This document shows, in pieces, positions 33,508-46,550 of a stretch of 64,000 nt of DNA. Positions within the stretch are counted from its first letter, which is position 1, and every line of letters begins with the position of its first letter. The stretch covers positions 38,355,440 through 38,419,439 of the forward strand of contig CM046454.1 of assembly GCA_025506515.1 (NCBI GenBank), read 5' to 3'. The position numbers were made by a program, and so were the translations under genes. The notes below the pieces were generated by a model. That model did not search any database, was not told where the DNA came from, and saw nothing but the letters and a program-made list of their open reading frames with translations. This stretch comes from Flaveria trinervia (taxonomy: Eukaryota > Streptophyta > Magnoliopsida > Asterales > Asteraceae).

Positions 33508-33997
33508 TATGAATAACTTTAAGTCTAATAAACAATTGTCACTGGGTCGACTGAAGGGTGCGAATGGACTAGTCGTGCGTATGAACTCTACGACTGGTTC
33601 AATCGTGTGGCTGAACTAAGTGATTAGCTCAGTCGTGCGAATGAATCTGATGCGTATGAACAGTACGACCGAACGGTTCGATCGTACGAATGGAGATACG
33701 ACTATGTCCAATTGTGCATCTGAGCAATGCGAATGAGGTCCAGTCGTGCGAATGGTTCACTCGTGCGACTGAAGCTGCTGTTATGCGAAAATTTCTAGGT
33801 TAAACGTGTTTTAGCCGTAAAAATTTGAACTTTCGCAAGGTTTAATTGCCTAAGTCCGTAGAAACCAAACTTGATGAGCAGGGAACATCCAAGATCACTT
33901 TTGACACAAAAGATTGTGTTTTTAGTGCAAAAGCACAAACTTTTTATCAATCTTGATTGAATCACACGTAATCAAGAGCCAAAGCTCTGATACCACT
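33508..33997 (-). promoter_or_regulatory. E3 leader with primer site and motif array
   Basis: The tRNA-Met primer site (minus strand TGGTATCAGAGC) is at 33984-33995. 33535-33780 carries CAGTCGTGCG-type motifs like those in the LTR. No ORF. Confidence 0.75.
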
Positions 33998-34752
33998 TGA
34001 TAGGACCTGGTATTTGAACGAAATACCTAGAGATTAGCATGTATACCAGATCAAATAGTGTGGAATCCTATTTGATTGGCGATCCAATCAGTGAGAACAC
34101 ACGAAGAATCAATCAGAATTGAAACTAACGTTAGAAATCGATTGGGAATTGATCTAATGTGTTCTGTGAACTTGGAGAACGAATTGGGAGGTTTCTAGAT
34201 GGCTAGGGTACGTCTGGAATCGTAATTGATCGAGAGACCTTATTTTTCACAATTGAGTTTTATTTATAGGTTGGTATTATTCAATCGTGCGACTGAACCA
34301 TTAGTATGGTTCAGTCGTGCGATTGAGCCATGCGGTTGATTCATTTGCACGACTGAGTGTTCAGTCGTGCGACTGAGCCAATCTTATGTTACAATCATAC
34401 GACTGATCCAGTCTCCTGGTTCAGTCGTGCGACTGAGTCTTTCGTATGAAGGTGTTCATGCTTATGGTCCATTCGCATGGGCCATTCGCATGGGCCATTC
34501 GCATGGGCCATTCGCATGATAACTTCATTATTTTAAGTTTGAATGTATTAATTAGTAAACATTATATGTAAACATTCAACCAATCACTAACCTAATTAAT
34601 TAATTTAATATCAACTTATTAATGAAATATTAATCATTACAAATCACAAACACCCAATATCATTTCATTAGTCATATCAAATTACACCAGAATCAGATAA
34701 ACAAGATCTATTACATTTCATATCATGATCTAGGGACATACATGTATCAACA
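33998..34752 (-). repeat. E3 5' LTR
   Basis: 755 bp. TATAAATA on the minus strand (34261-34268) lies just downstream of the CAGTCG palindrome cluster (34275-34450). Four GGNCCATTCGCAT units lie at 34466-34517. The 3' LTR has TACAAATA at the TATA position. Confidence 0.9.
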
Positions 34753-35440
34753 GACTCGATCCAAGTGTCTTGCCTCATGTTGGCAAGTATGACTTCAAAT
34801 CTCCAAAATGAGTATGAACATCATGGAGCGTACGACATGATTACCCAGTTGAAGGAAATGTTCCAACAACAAGCAAGGGTAGAGCGCTTCAAAATGGTTC
34901 GAGCACTCCATGCATGTCGTATGGATGACACCCAATCAGTTTAATTTTATGTACTTAAGATGAAAAGCCATATTGACCGCCTCGAAAGGCTGAATTGTTC
35001 GTGTCGAAAGAGTTGACTACGGATTTGATCCTCAACTCTTTGTCAAAAAGGTTTAACAACTTTGTTATGAATTATAACATGAACAGGTGGGACAAGAACA
35101 TAAGTGAGCTTCACTCTATGCTCAAACCTGCTGAGGCGGCCATGGGTAAAATGGTTTTACCCGTGCTCACCATCAATGAAGGTGGGAACAAGAAGAGGCC
35201 TCACCCCGCACCCAAGGCAAATGTTGCCAAGGGCAAAGTGTACATTAGGGGAAAGGGAAAAGGAGTGGTGAGAGCGCCACCACCAAAACAAGTGGAGAAG
35301 AAGCAAAAGGTTGCTTCGAATGACCCATGCTTTAAGTGTGGGGATATTGGACATTGGGCGAGAAATTGCCCTGTCCATCTCAAAGAGTTGCAAGCTAAGA
35401 GGGATGTCAGGCAAACCTTAGGTACAATTTTCATGATTCA
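34753..35440 (+). pseudogene. E4 gag, second part
   Basis: Continues the split gag: LQNEYEHHGAYDMITQLKEM, then a frameshift near 34990 and an open frame 34995-35618. It includes the Lys-rich tail and the CCHC knuckle CFKCGDIGHWARNC (about 35330-35371). Confidence 0.75.
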
Positions 35441-36562
35441 TATTGATCTCAATTTAATATCCTCTAACACATGGGTATTGGATACCAGATGTGGAACACA
35501 TATTTGCAACTTATGCAGGGGTTCAGAAGAAGTAAGGACTTCAAGAAAGGGGATGTTAGCCTCTACATGGAGAATGGGGCAAAAGTTCAAGTTGAAGACC
35601 GAGGGGACTACATCTTGAAGCTTCAAAATGGTTTGAATGCAGTTTTAAACAATGTTTTGTGTGCTCCTAGTTTGACTAGGAATATTATTTATGTTGCCCA
35701 ATTAAGAAAATATGATTATGTTTTAACATTTATTGAAAATAAAATTCATGTTTGTTTAAATGACATATTTTATTTTAAAGATATTCTATTAATGGTATTT
35801 ATGAATTGGTTCGTGAAAACACATTATATGATAGCTCATTGTACCAAACCACCACCAAGAAGCTCAAATGGGATTTGAGTGACACCTATCTTTAGCATTG
35901 CCATCTTGGACATATAAACAAGAAGCGCATACACACACTTCAGAAGAATGGTTCTTTAAAAGCAAGTGAATATGGTTCATTTGATGTATGTGAATCTTGT
36001 TTACAAGGTAAAATGACTAAGGCACCTTTTAGTGGCAAAACCAAAAGGGAAAAAGATTTATTAGGAATCATACATTCGGATGTATATGGTCCTTTAAAAC
36101 CAATGACTAGGTACAACGAAAGATATTTCATTACCTTTACCGACAACTATAGTTGATATGGTTATGTGTACTTGTTAAGACACAAAGATGGAGCTTTTGA
36201 AATGTTCAAAATCTTCTAGAATGAAGTAGAAAATCAACTCAACAAGAAAATAAAAATTCTCCACATCGATAGAGGAGGTGAATACCTAGGTGATGCTTTT
36301 AGAGATCATCTTTGAAGTTGTGGTATTTTCTCACAACTATCTCCACCTGGAACACCACAACACAGTGGTGTGTCCGAGATGAGAAATCGAACTCTATTGG
36401 ATATGGTTCGATCTATGATGGCTAGAAGCTCATTGCCTCTATCATTTTGGGGTTTCGCTTTGCTCTCTACGGCCCGTATTTTGAATATGGCCCTAACTAA
36501 GAAAGTGGAAAGACACCTTTTGAAATATGGCATGGAAGGGTTCCATCACTATCATATTTAAA
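35441..36562 (+). pseudogene. E4 protease and integrase
   Basis: The protease reads WVLDTRCGTHIC; the active-site Gly is Arg (35487-35489), so it is inactive. GAG-pre-integrase and zinc region follow (LGHINKKRIHTL, CESCLQGK). The integrase core has D in IIHSDVYGP and D in HIDRGGEY; the usual NGVSERRNRT is here HSGVSEMRNRT. In-frame stops occur near 35896, 36153, 36220 and 36315. Confidence 0.75.
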
Positions 36563-38385
36563 GGTATGGGGTTGTGAGGCTTATGTTAAGACTCCCACCT
36601 CAAACAAATTAGAAAGTCGTTCCACTAAGTTTATCTTCATTGGATATCCTATAGATTCTATGGGATATTATTTCTATGATCCATTGGAACAAAAGGAGTT
36701 TGTTGCCAAGAAGGCTGAGTTCTTAGAAGCTAAGTTCCTTATGGAAGGAACTAGCAGTAGAACAATGGATCTTGAGGAGGACCAAGAACCATAAATTGAT
36801 ACACGTTTGGTTGACACTAGAACTCAAGATGACGATGTTGAGGGTCATCAAATAGTTGATCAATACACACAAAACGTTCGCAGATCTGGTAGAATTAGTA
36901 ATCCACCTGAAAGATATGGATTTTTCATAGATGGATGCTATGTGGTAGATTCCGATGAACCAACCACTTAACATGATGCAATGTCCAATTTGGATTGTGA
37001 CAAATGGCTTGAAGCCATGAACGTTGAGATGCAATCCATGTATGACAACCAAGTGTGGGACTTGGTTGAACCATCTCTTAACTCCAAGATAGTTGGAAGT
37101 AAGTGGGTTTTCAAGAAGAAAACCGATATGCACGGAAACTTGGATACTTAATCTAGAAGACTTGTAGCAAAAGGTTTCACTCAAACTCAAGGGGTTGATT
37201 ATGATAAGACCTTCTCACCAGTTGCAATACTAAAGTCTATGAGATATTATTTGCCATAGCTGCTCATTATGATTATGAGATTTGGAAAATGGATGTCAAA
37301 ACCGCTTTTCTAAATGGATATCTTGAGGAAGATGTCTATATGGTCCAGCCTGAAGGTTTTGTCGATCCAAAACATCCTAACAAAGTATGCAAGTTAAAGA
37401 ATCAATCTATGGATTGAATCAAGCATCAAGAAGTTGGAATCACCATTTTGATGAAAGATAATCAAATTTGGGTTCATCAAAAACGCTGATGAAGCATGTG
37501 TATATAAGAAATTAGTGGGAGCATCATCACTTTCCTAGTATTGTATGTCGATGGCATCCTACTATTTGGAAATGAATTTCCAACCTTGGAAGGTGTTAAA
37601 ACCTAGCTTGGAAGTGTTTTTCTCCATTAAGGATCTTGGTGAAGCCATCTATATTTTGGAATAATGATCTATAGGGATAGATCAAGGCGGTTGATAGGTT
37701 TAAATCAAAGTGCATACATGGATAAGATCTTGAAAAGGTTCAAGATGGAAAACTCTAAGAAAGGCATGGTACCTATCCAAAGAGGAACGATATTGAGTAA
37801 GACTCAATATCCAAGCTCAAACGATAAGCAAGACAAAATGAAGGAATTCCGTATGCATCTGCCATAGGATCCATCATGTATGCAATGATATGCACTAGGC
37901 TGGACGTGTCATGCGCCTTGAGCATGACAAGCTGATACCACCAAAATCCTGGAAACGGTCATTGGATGGCTATTAAGAACATACTTAAGTACCTAAGGAG
38001 GACCAAAGATATGTTCCTAATCTATGGATCTAGTGAGGAGGAACTCGTAGTAAAGGGTTACACGGAAGCGAGTTTCCAAACTGATTGAGATGATTCACGA
38101 TCACAATCGCGGTACATTTTCATCTTGAATGGAGGAGCAGTCTCTTGGAATAGCTGTAAGCAAGATGTGGTGGCATTATCAACTATAGAGTCAGAATACA
38201 TCGCCGCTTCATTAGCAGCTCAGGAAGCTGTATGGTTAAAGAAATGCATTACCGACCTAGGTGGGGTCCCTTCCATTCAGGACCCCCTAGAAATTCTTTG
38301 TGATCACGAGGGTGTTATTGCTCAATTCAAGGAACTGCGTGCACATCAAAAGACTAGGCATATAAACGAAGATTCAACTACATAA
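36562..38385 (+). pseudogene. E4 reverse transcriptase and RNase H
   Basis: RT fragments: KWLEAMNVEMQSMYDNQVWD, GSKWVFKKK, RRLVAKGFTQTQGVDYDKTF. The catalytic tetrad reads YVDG instead of YVDD (37544-37555). RNase H remains open at 38125-38385 (AVSWNSCKQDVVALSTIESEYIAAS). Many shifts and stops. Confidence 0.75.
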
Positions 38386-39311
38386 GGGATGAAGTTGAAA
38401 AGGTAAAGATATGTATTCACAAAGTTCACACGGATCGAAACATTACGGATCCACTCACGAAGCTTCTTGAAAAGGCAAAGCATGAAAGTCATGCTTGTGC
38501 CATGGCACTTCAATATTCTAGTGACATGATTTGATTTAATTTTGTATATAGATATTGTAACCCTTTATTACTTGAATAAATTATTTGGTTATAATGGTTC
38601 AACTAATATTCCTATTTCACATGTTTAAAATCCATCAGTAAATCATTTACTCAGAACGTCCGTAGTCGTTCATACTTGTGGGAACAAGTACGAGGGTAAG
38701 ACTACTATGAACTTGGATTGGTATATATTCATATGGATGAATATAGAGCAAGGATTGCTACCCAGGTTCATAAATATTTATGGGATACAAATATTGGACT
38801 GACCCACATCTCAAATATTACTACATGGAATCTTCTTGATTAATCATGAGTATATTTGAGTAAAGGCGAACATCATTTGGTATCCTCTGACCTAAGATAC
38901 ATATTGGGTCTTCATATTTACTGAATATTATACTTAGACTTAGTTCTTTGCTGTTCTGAAACATGGCTGTACATAAGTATGAGTTCAGGTATAATACAAG
39001 GTAATTGTGAGAGACGTATGTAGTCAAGATGGGATTTGTCCCTCTTATTCGTTGAGAGTAAGATGCCTAAGGCTTGATAAAGTTAAATCAATGGAGAATG
39101 ATCACTCTGTGTCTCTGGGATTTAACATGACATCTGTGACAAAAGGATAGATGATTGATTCACCTAAAACAATTGGAGTAAGGTACTTGAAGGGGATGAT
39201 GTTATTGAATGGCACTTAGTCATACGTATTAAGGTAGTAAACCGTTGTTAGGCCATATTTACTGTTTGCATCAATCTTCTATGAATCTTATGCAAGTGGG
39301 AGATTCTCGGA
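38386..39311 (+). other. E4 3' untranslated region and polypurine tract
   Basis: A short remnant of the RNase H tail to about 38535, then AT-rich non-coding DNA. AAGTGGGAGATTCTCGGA (about 39294-39311) precedes the 3' LTR and acts as polypurine tract. Confidence 0.6.
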
Positions 39312-40157
39312 TGTTGTATGCCCAAGACACATACAAGATTGATGTGGTTAGTACGTTATGATCCAAGTCGGGTCACACCCAATAACAAGCTAAACAACAC
39401 CAATGAATATTTATTTGTTGATAAGATCAAACAAATAAATAATGACACCAATTTAGAAAATGGGTTTTCTAAAACATTGCATTTGATATAGAACAAATTA
39501 TGTTCATGAGAAATTATTTGCATCATTATTTACGTTAAATATAATAAATAATAGTGTGTTAATGTTATAAAATTAAAAGAAGGAACCAAGTTGACCCCAT
39601 TTTTGGCCGCCCTTGTGGTCATGGGGAATCCTTTTTTTCTTGGTTTAATACAAGACTTAATCTTCCTTGCACTCTTCTCGTCAACACACTCTCTAACACA
39701 CACATGCAAAAGTTTCTCCCTTTTTTCTTCTCTTTTGTGAAAATTCGAATTCTTGGCTTAATTTGAAGTCTTTATTAGCTGATTTTCGGGATTACAAGGA
39801 GTTGAGATTTGGTGTTCTACTACCTAACAAGTTAGGTGTTTGCAAGAGCTTGTGGGTATACAAGCTTTAGGACTTCACTTTTGAAGGCTAGGCATTCAGA
39901 AGCATCATCACCTTCTTCTCATCCATACTACATCCTCTTGTTCTTGAAAGGTAGTTTCAAGAACACCCTTTGGTTTTTCTTTTCATTTTGATAGCATTTC
40001 TTTTCACATACATATGATCCCTATTCATGGTTTTGTTTTGGACTAAACATGGTTCATATTTTCAGATTGTTAGCAACAAGTTTAACACCTTATATCCGCT
40101 GCATTTTGTAGTTTAAATGGTTAAACTAGCTTTGATAAAATGTAACAAAACCTAACA
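39312..40157 (+). repeat. E4 3' LTR
   Basis: Begins TGTTGTATGCC and ends CCTAACA. The target duplication GCCAT follows. Confidence 0.9.
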
Positions 40158-40953
40158 GCCATTTCTTGCGAGAAGGCACCACATAGTGTGTATTGGCTAT
40201 ATTCCCAAAAGTCTCCTGACCAGGGGCTTCACCTGCTTCCCCCGATATACCTTCATCCTGCCCAAGGTGGTATCATCCATCACCTCAAGCACCACTGCAT
40301 CATCTTTCTCTTAGGTAGCATAGGAAGCTTCTCATCTATAATCATTTGCAGGAAACATGGATACATACAGAAGCCTTCCTTGCCTTTGGCCTCAAGGTTC
40401 TCAATTAGATAGGAGAAGAGCATGCGAGAGAACTGAACGGGTGGTTCAGTACCAGTGCAACATATGCATTCTGGATTTGGTCCGACATCTCATCAAATCC
40501 TCCCCGCTTGGAGGCTATACACTTTAGGATCACATGTGCCAAGTATTTCAACTGCGGGCACATGTGCTCTTGTTCAGTACACCGACATTGATGTCTCGGC
40601 GTACTTGATCCTTAGAAAGCAACCACGAGCAGTCACTGGATGCAGCTTGGTTGGATAGGCTCCATCTTCCACCAAATCAAGACTCTCTTCAGGTCTTCCT
40701 CACGTATCTCAATGTCTTGTCCAAAGATAGAGCTTGAGATACAGTATGGCTCAACTGACCAGTCAATTGAGGCACTTTCCCAGAAAGCCTGTTGAATAGA
40801 TCTGTATGGTGTGCGTGGAGTCGAGATGGCCTTGTAGATCCTCGATCAACATAGGAAGGCAATAATCCCAGTGAACTCAAAGGCGTTCCGGGAAGTAGCA
40901 TCAAGATGAGCACAGATGTTGTGCTTGGTACTCATCATCCATCTTTCAGCCAT
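40158..40953 (-). pseudogene. E5 post-pol accessory ORF, N-terminal domain
   Basis: The reverse frame begins MAERWM at 40953 and follows the E3 aORF: NICAHLD..., the YP-containing CMYPCF segment and DEKLP near 40330. Around the E3 double deletion E5 reads through, showing that E3 is the broken one there. It has its own stops and shifts elsewhere. E4 cut this gene at the GCCAT site; the acidic part lies at 18924-19055. Confidence 0.7.
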
Positions 40954-42883
40954 GTTGTTGCAACACAAGAAATATATTAATTAGATTAGTTGTAAGAGTT
41001 AACAATTGAATTTTGAATGATTTTGATCAAATGATTCAATCATGCGATTGAACCATACGACTGAGTTCAGTCGTATGATTGAGTTCAGTCGTATGTTTGA
41101 GCCTGCGACTGAGCTTAGTCGTATACTGAGCCATGCGGTTGAGTTAGTCATGCGACTAGACTCACACACATAAATCACTCGTGTGATTGAATCATGCGCC
41201 TGGCTCAATTTGGTGACTTAAGTTCATCAGCATGTCCCTTCGCATATCTCACTGTTGAACACCATAGATTTGAATCTTTGTCAAGACGTGACAATACACT
41301 TTGTGTTTAGATTCATTTGGACCGCAGAGACTCGAAATAGCACTTAGTATTGTTTAAATCATCATTAGTGTCCATTTAATAGGTCTATTTTAAGAGTTTA
41401 GTCCCGGTTATTGATCTTAACAATTGTGGTCATTTAGGGTTCGATTAAACCATTCATTTGGGTCGATTTCAGTTGCACAGTACTGTAGATGAGTAGGAAA
41501 CACGTTAATTTCACAATCAAGCGGTAATTTCAGTAAACAAAATTTTTGCAGAGTTTCTTCGTATGAGTTGTTTTTGAGAGTTTTGAAGGTGGTGAAGAAT
41601 ACTACCGACTAACACCCGTATTTATACTGTTTTGAGTTCCCTTCGTGCGACTAGACCCACACGCATGATTCATTCATCACTGGGGTTCGGTCGTGCAACT
41701 GACTCATACTCCTTCAACCAGTTGTACGATTGGTTCAGTCTTGTGATCCAATCGCATAGCTGATCCATACTCATGGTCCAATCGTGTGACTTGTTCATAC
41801 TTATGGTCCATATGTACGATTGGTTCATACTTATGATTCAATCATACGATTGGCTCATACTTATGAGTTTGACATCATACACTTCCAAACCCTAAGATTT
41901 AACCTTTGATATATAGCATGATGAACAATGATCATCTGAGACATGACCTTTTTAATTGAAACCCGTTTGATCACCTCAGATGTGATCCTTTTACTTAAAG
42001 AACATTTGATCACCTCAGACGTGATCCTTTTACTTTGTGATTCATAGTGTTCATCTAGTTACTTAGTCCAACATTCACACAAAGCAAAAAAACAAAACAG
42101 AAAGACAACTTTATTAAAAACAAAAGAAGACATATTTTTGTGATTTTGGTTTGTGGTGGATTTAAACCTTTCAGACATTATCTAATAGGTTTTCCCTCCT
42201 GAGCAGACAACTTCAATTAATTTTATCATTTCTGGAAAGATTCTTATGGAATCATACAGGTATATCATAATCATTTGGGACACTTTTTATAAGTACTTTA
42301 ATACTTAGATTCTCATTTGTCTGAGAGTCAATAGCACTTTCAGGAAGTCATACTAAAGCTATAAGACGCACACATGATTTTGACTGTCAAGAGTTGCAGC
42401 CATGATGATTGTTAGAATGTTTGTCCACTTAAATCCATACGTAGATTTTGACTCACATTGGTGATAAGTTAGGTTATATTATTTCAAAAAGCATTTGTAG
42501 ATCCCACTTATATGGTAATCAACATTCCTTAAGAGATATTGAGCGGCCTACGTGTATTTGACAAGAAGAAACTATTCTAAGAGCTTTCAAAGAGATGCCA
42601 AGCCTCAGGTTAGTGTCATTGCATAGTAGAGAGGCACAAACAACAATGAATTCTAGAATATTTAGGTTATGCTTATCCTCAGGTTAGTGCCATCGCACAG
42701 CAGAGAGACACACAACCTATCTTCTTGTTAGAGCATTTTTTTCTTTTTGCACATAACACACCAACAACTTTAGTCATTAGCTTGATTGCGCTTAACCAAT
42801 TTTTTTCATTTTCTTTGCTCATATTTATGGTCATCCGCACACATTTGTGAAGTTTAATTTGCTCGTCGCTCCTTATTGGAAAA
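40954..42883 (-). other. E5 upstream region: motif arrays, TATA, hairpins
   Basis: Non-coding. CAGTCGTATG-type motifs occupy 41030-41230 and CAATCGT-type motifs 41640-41880. Minus-strand TATAAATA lies between them at 41619-41626. Three constant-loop hairpins lie at 41930-41948, 41969-41987 and 42008-42026. The repeated 40-bp-class sequence is at 42603-42643 and 42677-42717. Everything aligns to E3 25000-26800. E6 interrupts at 42884; E5 pol is not found to the right. Confidence 0.65.
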
Positions 42884-43683
42884 TGTAAGGAATACAAGTT
42901 AAGACTGATGCAACTTAAACACTTCAAGTCTCCTGCATGCTACACAAGTACATTGAAAAAGATGCTTTGGAAGTTTCACACATGCAACATAAATATTCTA
43001 AGTGTGAAATCTTTCGAAGCCAAGACCAATATCTTTCGAAGCCAAAGATGAAGTCTTCCAAAGCTTCAGAGACAAAGTCTTCCGAAGCCAACATTTGAAG
43101 ACAAATTTCTTCCGAAGACTTTTAGTATACATGTTTTATCTAATGTGCTTTACATAAAGCCGGACCCCTTTCCGCTGCAATTCTGTGAAGTCACCAACTT
43201 GCATGAGTTGGTGAAAAGGTCCATGCTTTAAGTAACTGTACATTGAGGTCTTGAGTATATAACTTTCTACTTCATGTACTTTATCCTTTTTGTAATATAT
43301 TAGGATATGAGCTATGGCATGTCATAGTCACAAGTCAAAAGGCAATCTGCCTTTTGACTTTAGAATTGATTTTATGGTGTGTCTAGTCAATTGTATCCAG
43401 CTGGGTTTCAAAGTATGGCCGGCTGTAGGATGTAGTATATGTATCTCAAGTACTTGTAACTTTCCTTTATGCTTTGTAACACTTATAAAAGAACTTGAGA
43501 AGACAATATACTGCAATCTTGAAAACCATTCCTTGTGTATTTTGCTATCTTGTTCTATCTCTTATTTACTTGTGTTCTTTGTATCATCTCTTGTGGTTAA
43601 TCCAGTCTTACTGTTTGATTAGTCTAGTTAATCTCCTTTTTGTGTTGTTGTGTTGTAAGTGACCACCCTTCACCAGTCTTGCA
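42884..43683 (+). repeat. E6 5' LTR
   Basis: Starts TGTAAGG and ends CTTGCA; aligns with the E7 LTR. The CTTCCGAAG motifs are partly decayed to CTTTCGAAG and CTTCCAAAG. Confidence 0.85.
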
Positions 43684-46550
43684 TTTGGTATTAGAGTTCT
43701 CTAGGCTCTTGATATAAGATCTCATGATCTTTAGATCCCTCACACACATAAATACTAAACTTTTGAAATGGTAGCCTTTCCAAGACTAATATGGAAACTG
43801 GAACCATGAACAAGTCCCCACTAATCTCTCTTGATGACTATGACAGTTGGTGCCAAAGAATGGAAGGTTTCATCAGGTCTCTAGATTCAAGAATGTGGTA
43901 GTCCGTTGAGAATGGACCATACATACCAAGCACCCCCTCTACCACTGGTGGTGGTATGATCCCCAAGGTTGTAGCTAACTTCTCTGATGAAGATAGGAAG
44001 AGAGTAGAGTTTGACCAGAAAGCCCTGATAGCCCTTTAGACTGCTCTTCCTAACTCTGTACACAGAGGTTTCAAGAAATACAAAACAGCTAAGCAGCTGT
44101 GAGATGCATTGAAACTGATGTATGAGGGTTGCTCTGAAGCAAGGAGAACAAGAAGGATCTCCTGAAATAGCAGTTTGAAAATTTCACCTTCAAGAAGATG
44201 AAACCCTAACTCAGCAATATTTCAGGTATGTGAGATTATGGATACCTTAGTGGATGGAGGAGTTGCTCTTGAGAATAGAGACATTGTAAGGAAGTTCATG
44301 TCTTCACTTCCTAGGAAATGGACACACTACTGTATGGTTATCAAGAGAATGGACAACCTGAAAACTCTTACTCTGACAGAGTTGTATGGGATTCTTAGTG
44401 GCTACCAGATGGAGATGAACATGCAAGGTTCATCTAGAAACTCCAACAATCAAATGGATTCAACCCTTCATGTGGTTGAAAGGGATAGCATAGAACCCCA
44501 ACATCATCTCATATGCTACCTTGACAACTCATAAAAGGGTCCTTTCATCACCTTCCCTGAGACACCAAGGGAGAACTAAACTCAAGGAAGCCCATTTCAA
44601 GAGACAAGTTCTTCTCAACCTTTTATGTCTTCTGATGAAAGATGTGGTAGCTCTCTTTTCAACCTTGAAGACCTGGACTGCATCCATCCAGATGACTTGG
44701 AGTACATGGAAATAGTCCAGCAGATGTCTCTTCTCACTGAAAGCGCCAAGACGTTCTACAAGCGGACTGGAAGGAAGTTTCGTAATAATACAACTAGTGG
44801 AAAGTTTGAACTGGACAAAAGCAAAGTCAAGTATTACAACTATAACTTGATGGTCCACTTTGCTAGGGAGTGTAAGGCACCAAGAACAAATGGTGGCCAA
44901 GCATAATCCAGACCAAACTACACTGACAAGGCTACCCAGAATTAGAAGCCAAAGCAGCAAGCTGCAGTTGCTGTTGAAGAAGGAGGCTTTAACTAGAGCT
45001 TTTAGGTGGAAGATGCTTCTCCAAACCAACCACTGATGGCATATCATGATGAAGCCAAGGTATTGGAATATCTCTGTAACCCTGAATGTATTGCTAAAGT
45101 TACTGATACAGGTCCTACAACTTAGAAATGAGATCTGATCTTGAGTCCTTAAACGTCTTAAAAGCTTATTTGAGAAAGTCTAAAAATGATTATAAACTAA
45201 AGATAGAGGACTTAGAGAAAACCATTTCAGTTCTAAAACATGAGCATACAAATTTTAGGACTCAGATCAAGGATCTCATAACTATACTGATTGAGTGCAG
45301 GCTGAGCTTATGATGAGCAAAGTCAGGGTAGAAAAGTGTGTTCTTGAAGAAGAGACCTTCAAGAATATGATATCCCCATCCCTGCATAACAAGGTGTGCT
45401 ATCAAAACAAGCAGGGACTGGGTTCTAATGAGATAGCTCCTCCACACATAATATTTTCTGTAAGATCACCCAGGTGTGGAACTTATGAAGATAAGCGTTC
45501 TTTCATAGATACTTTGAGTGAAGAGGATGAAGAAGTGATAGTGAAGAATTCCTCTGAAAAGAGTGAAGAGGAGGATTCTAAGAATGGCCATTATTCTTTT
45601 AAGGAGAAGAAGAAGACTGTGATAACCAAGTCTATGAGGAAGAACTTGATCAGAAAGAGCAAAAGAAAAGCTAGAAACGCTCAAGAAATCAAGGCCACTT
45701 TTGATTCCAAGCAGAAACAAGTCTTTATCTTTGCAGGATTTGAAGTGGTGATGATTGAAGACATCAACCTACACTCTTCTTCTAAGAGTTCAGGTTCATG
45801 TTCAAATCATCTCAAAACCAAGAAGAAGGCTGATTTGTTATGTACCACTACTACACAACCTGGACCATCCAACTCCAAGAACAGTCCTCAGCCCAAAAGG
45901 ACCGTCTCAGCATCTGCAAAGATGAAGGTGGAGAAGGGACGTGATCAAAGTTAGTCTTGTTCTCAGCAGAAGGCTCTTGGGAAGAAGAAAATGGAGTGTG
46001 TCATGTGTGAAAGTACTGCTCATCTTGCTAAGGATTGTCTATACAATCCTAAAGGTACTCTTCACATGACCAAGACAAGGAATTCCAAGATTTCCAAAAA
46101 GATTCAAGCTTCGGAAGGAAAATCGGTTTCCCTCGGAAGCCCCAAAACTAAAAGGAAGGCAAGTGGAAATTGCCTTCGGAAGAAAATTTGGTCTCGGAAG
46201 GAAGGAATACTTCGAAAGCATTGAAGTCTGCTGCAGTGTCTACAGAATCTTCCAAAGGTCCAGTCATCAAAACTTCTGAAGCCTCAAAAGCTTCCAAAGT
46301 GTTGAAGGTCAAGTCCAAACTTCTAAAGGTGGTGTGGAAGTCAAAGAAAGACCAAGTGACTGGAAGTTCTACATCAACAACAGCTCAAGATCCTCAAAGC
46401 ATTACTGTAGGATCTATTACTGTTGCATTACCTTATGTTTCTCTTAGTGAGCCCAGACAAGTAAGGCTTGGGTTTCCAAATGTAACTAATCATTTTCTTT
46501 GTGCAGGGACATCTCAAGACAAACAAGAATGTCTGGATCATTGATAGTGG
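43684..46550 (+). pseudogene. E6 gag and linker
   Basis: The primer site (TTGGTATTAGAG) lies just after 43683. Gag begins near 43768-43791 (MNKSPLISLDDYDSW). Stops and shifts occur near 43900, 44040, 44100 and 44165. UBN2 is open at 44238-44534. The first zinc knuckle is dead (YYNYNLMVHFAREC: both first Cys are Tyr). The coiled coil and Lys/Ser-rich linker are open at 45295-45954. The second knuckle CVMCESTAHLAKDC lies at about 46000. Confidence 0.7.

Larger units (their letters stand above)
21671..34752 (-). mobile_element. E3: Sirevirus-type Copia element inserted in E4 gag
   Basis: LTRs 33998-34752 (5') and 21671-22400 (3') are flanked by the perfect target duplication GACTC (21666-21670, 34753-34757). 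The tRNA-Met primer site is at 33984-33995 and the polypurine tract at 22401-22411. Reading leftwards: gag with two zinc knuckles and a coiled coil, PR, INT, RT, RNase H, a 2.5-kb regulatory-looking region, then a long post-pol ORF with a likely intron. It is a closer relative of E5 than of E2 or E7. It is the youngest insertion layer at this spot but already carries many stops and frameshifts. Confidence 0.9.
19056..40157 (+). mobile_element. E4: Ty1/Copia element, split by E3
   Basis: LTRs 19056-19990 and 39312-40157 are flanked by the perfect target duplication GCCAT (19051-19055, 40158-40162). The primer site is TGGTATCTAGAGC. Coding order is gag, PR, INT, RT, RNase H. Motifs such as HSDVYGP and DRGGEY and the lack of a post-pol ORF set it apart from the Sirevirus-type elements here. 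E3 occupies 21671-34752 inside gag. Stops, shifts and catalytic changes show it is old and dead. Confidence 0.85.

Noticed and set aside
43314..43622. 102-codon ORF in the E6 LTR
   Set aside because: Lies in the LTR promoter/leader region and is not open in the E7 LTR.
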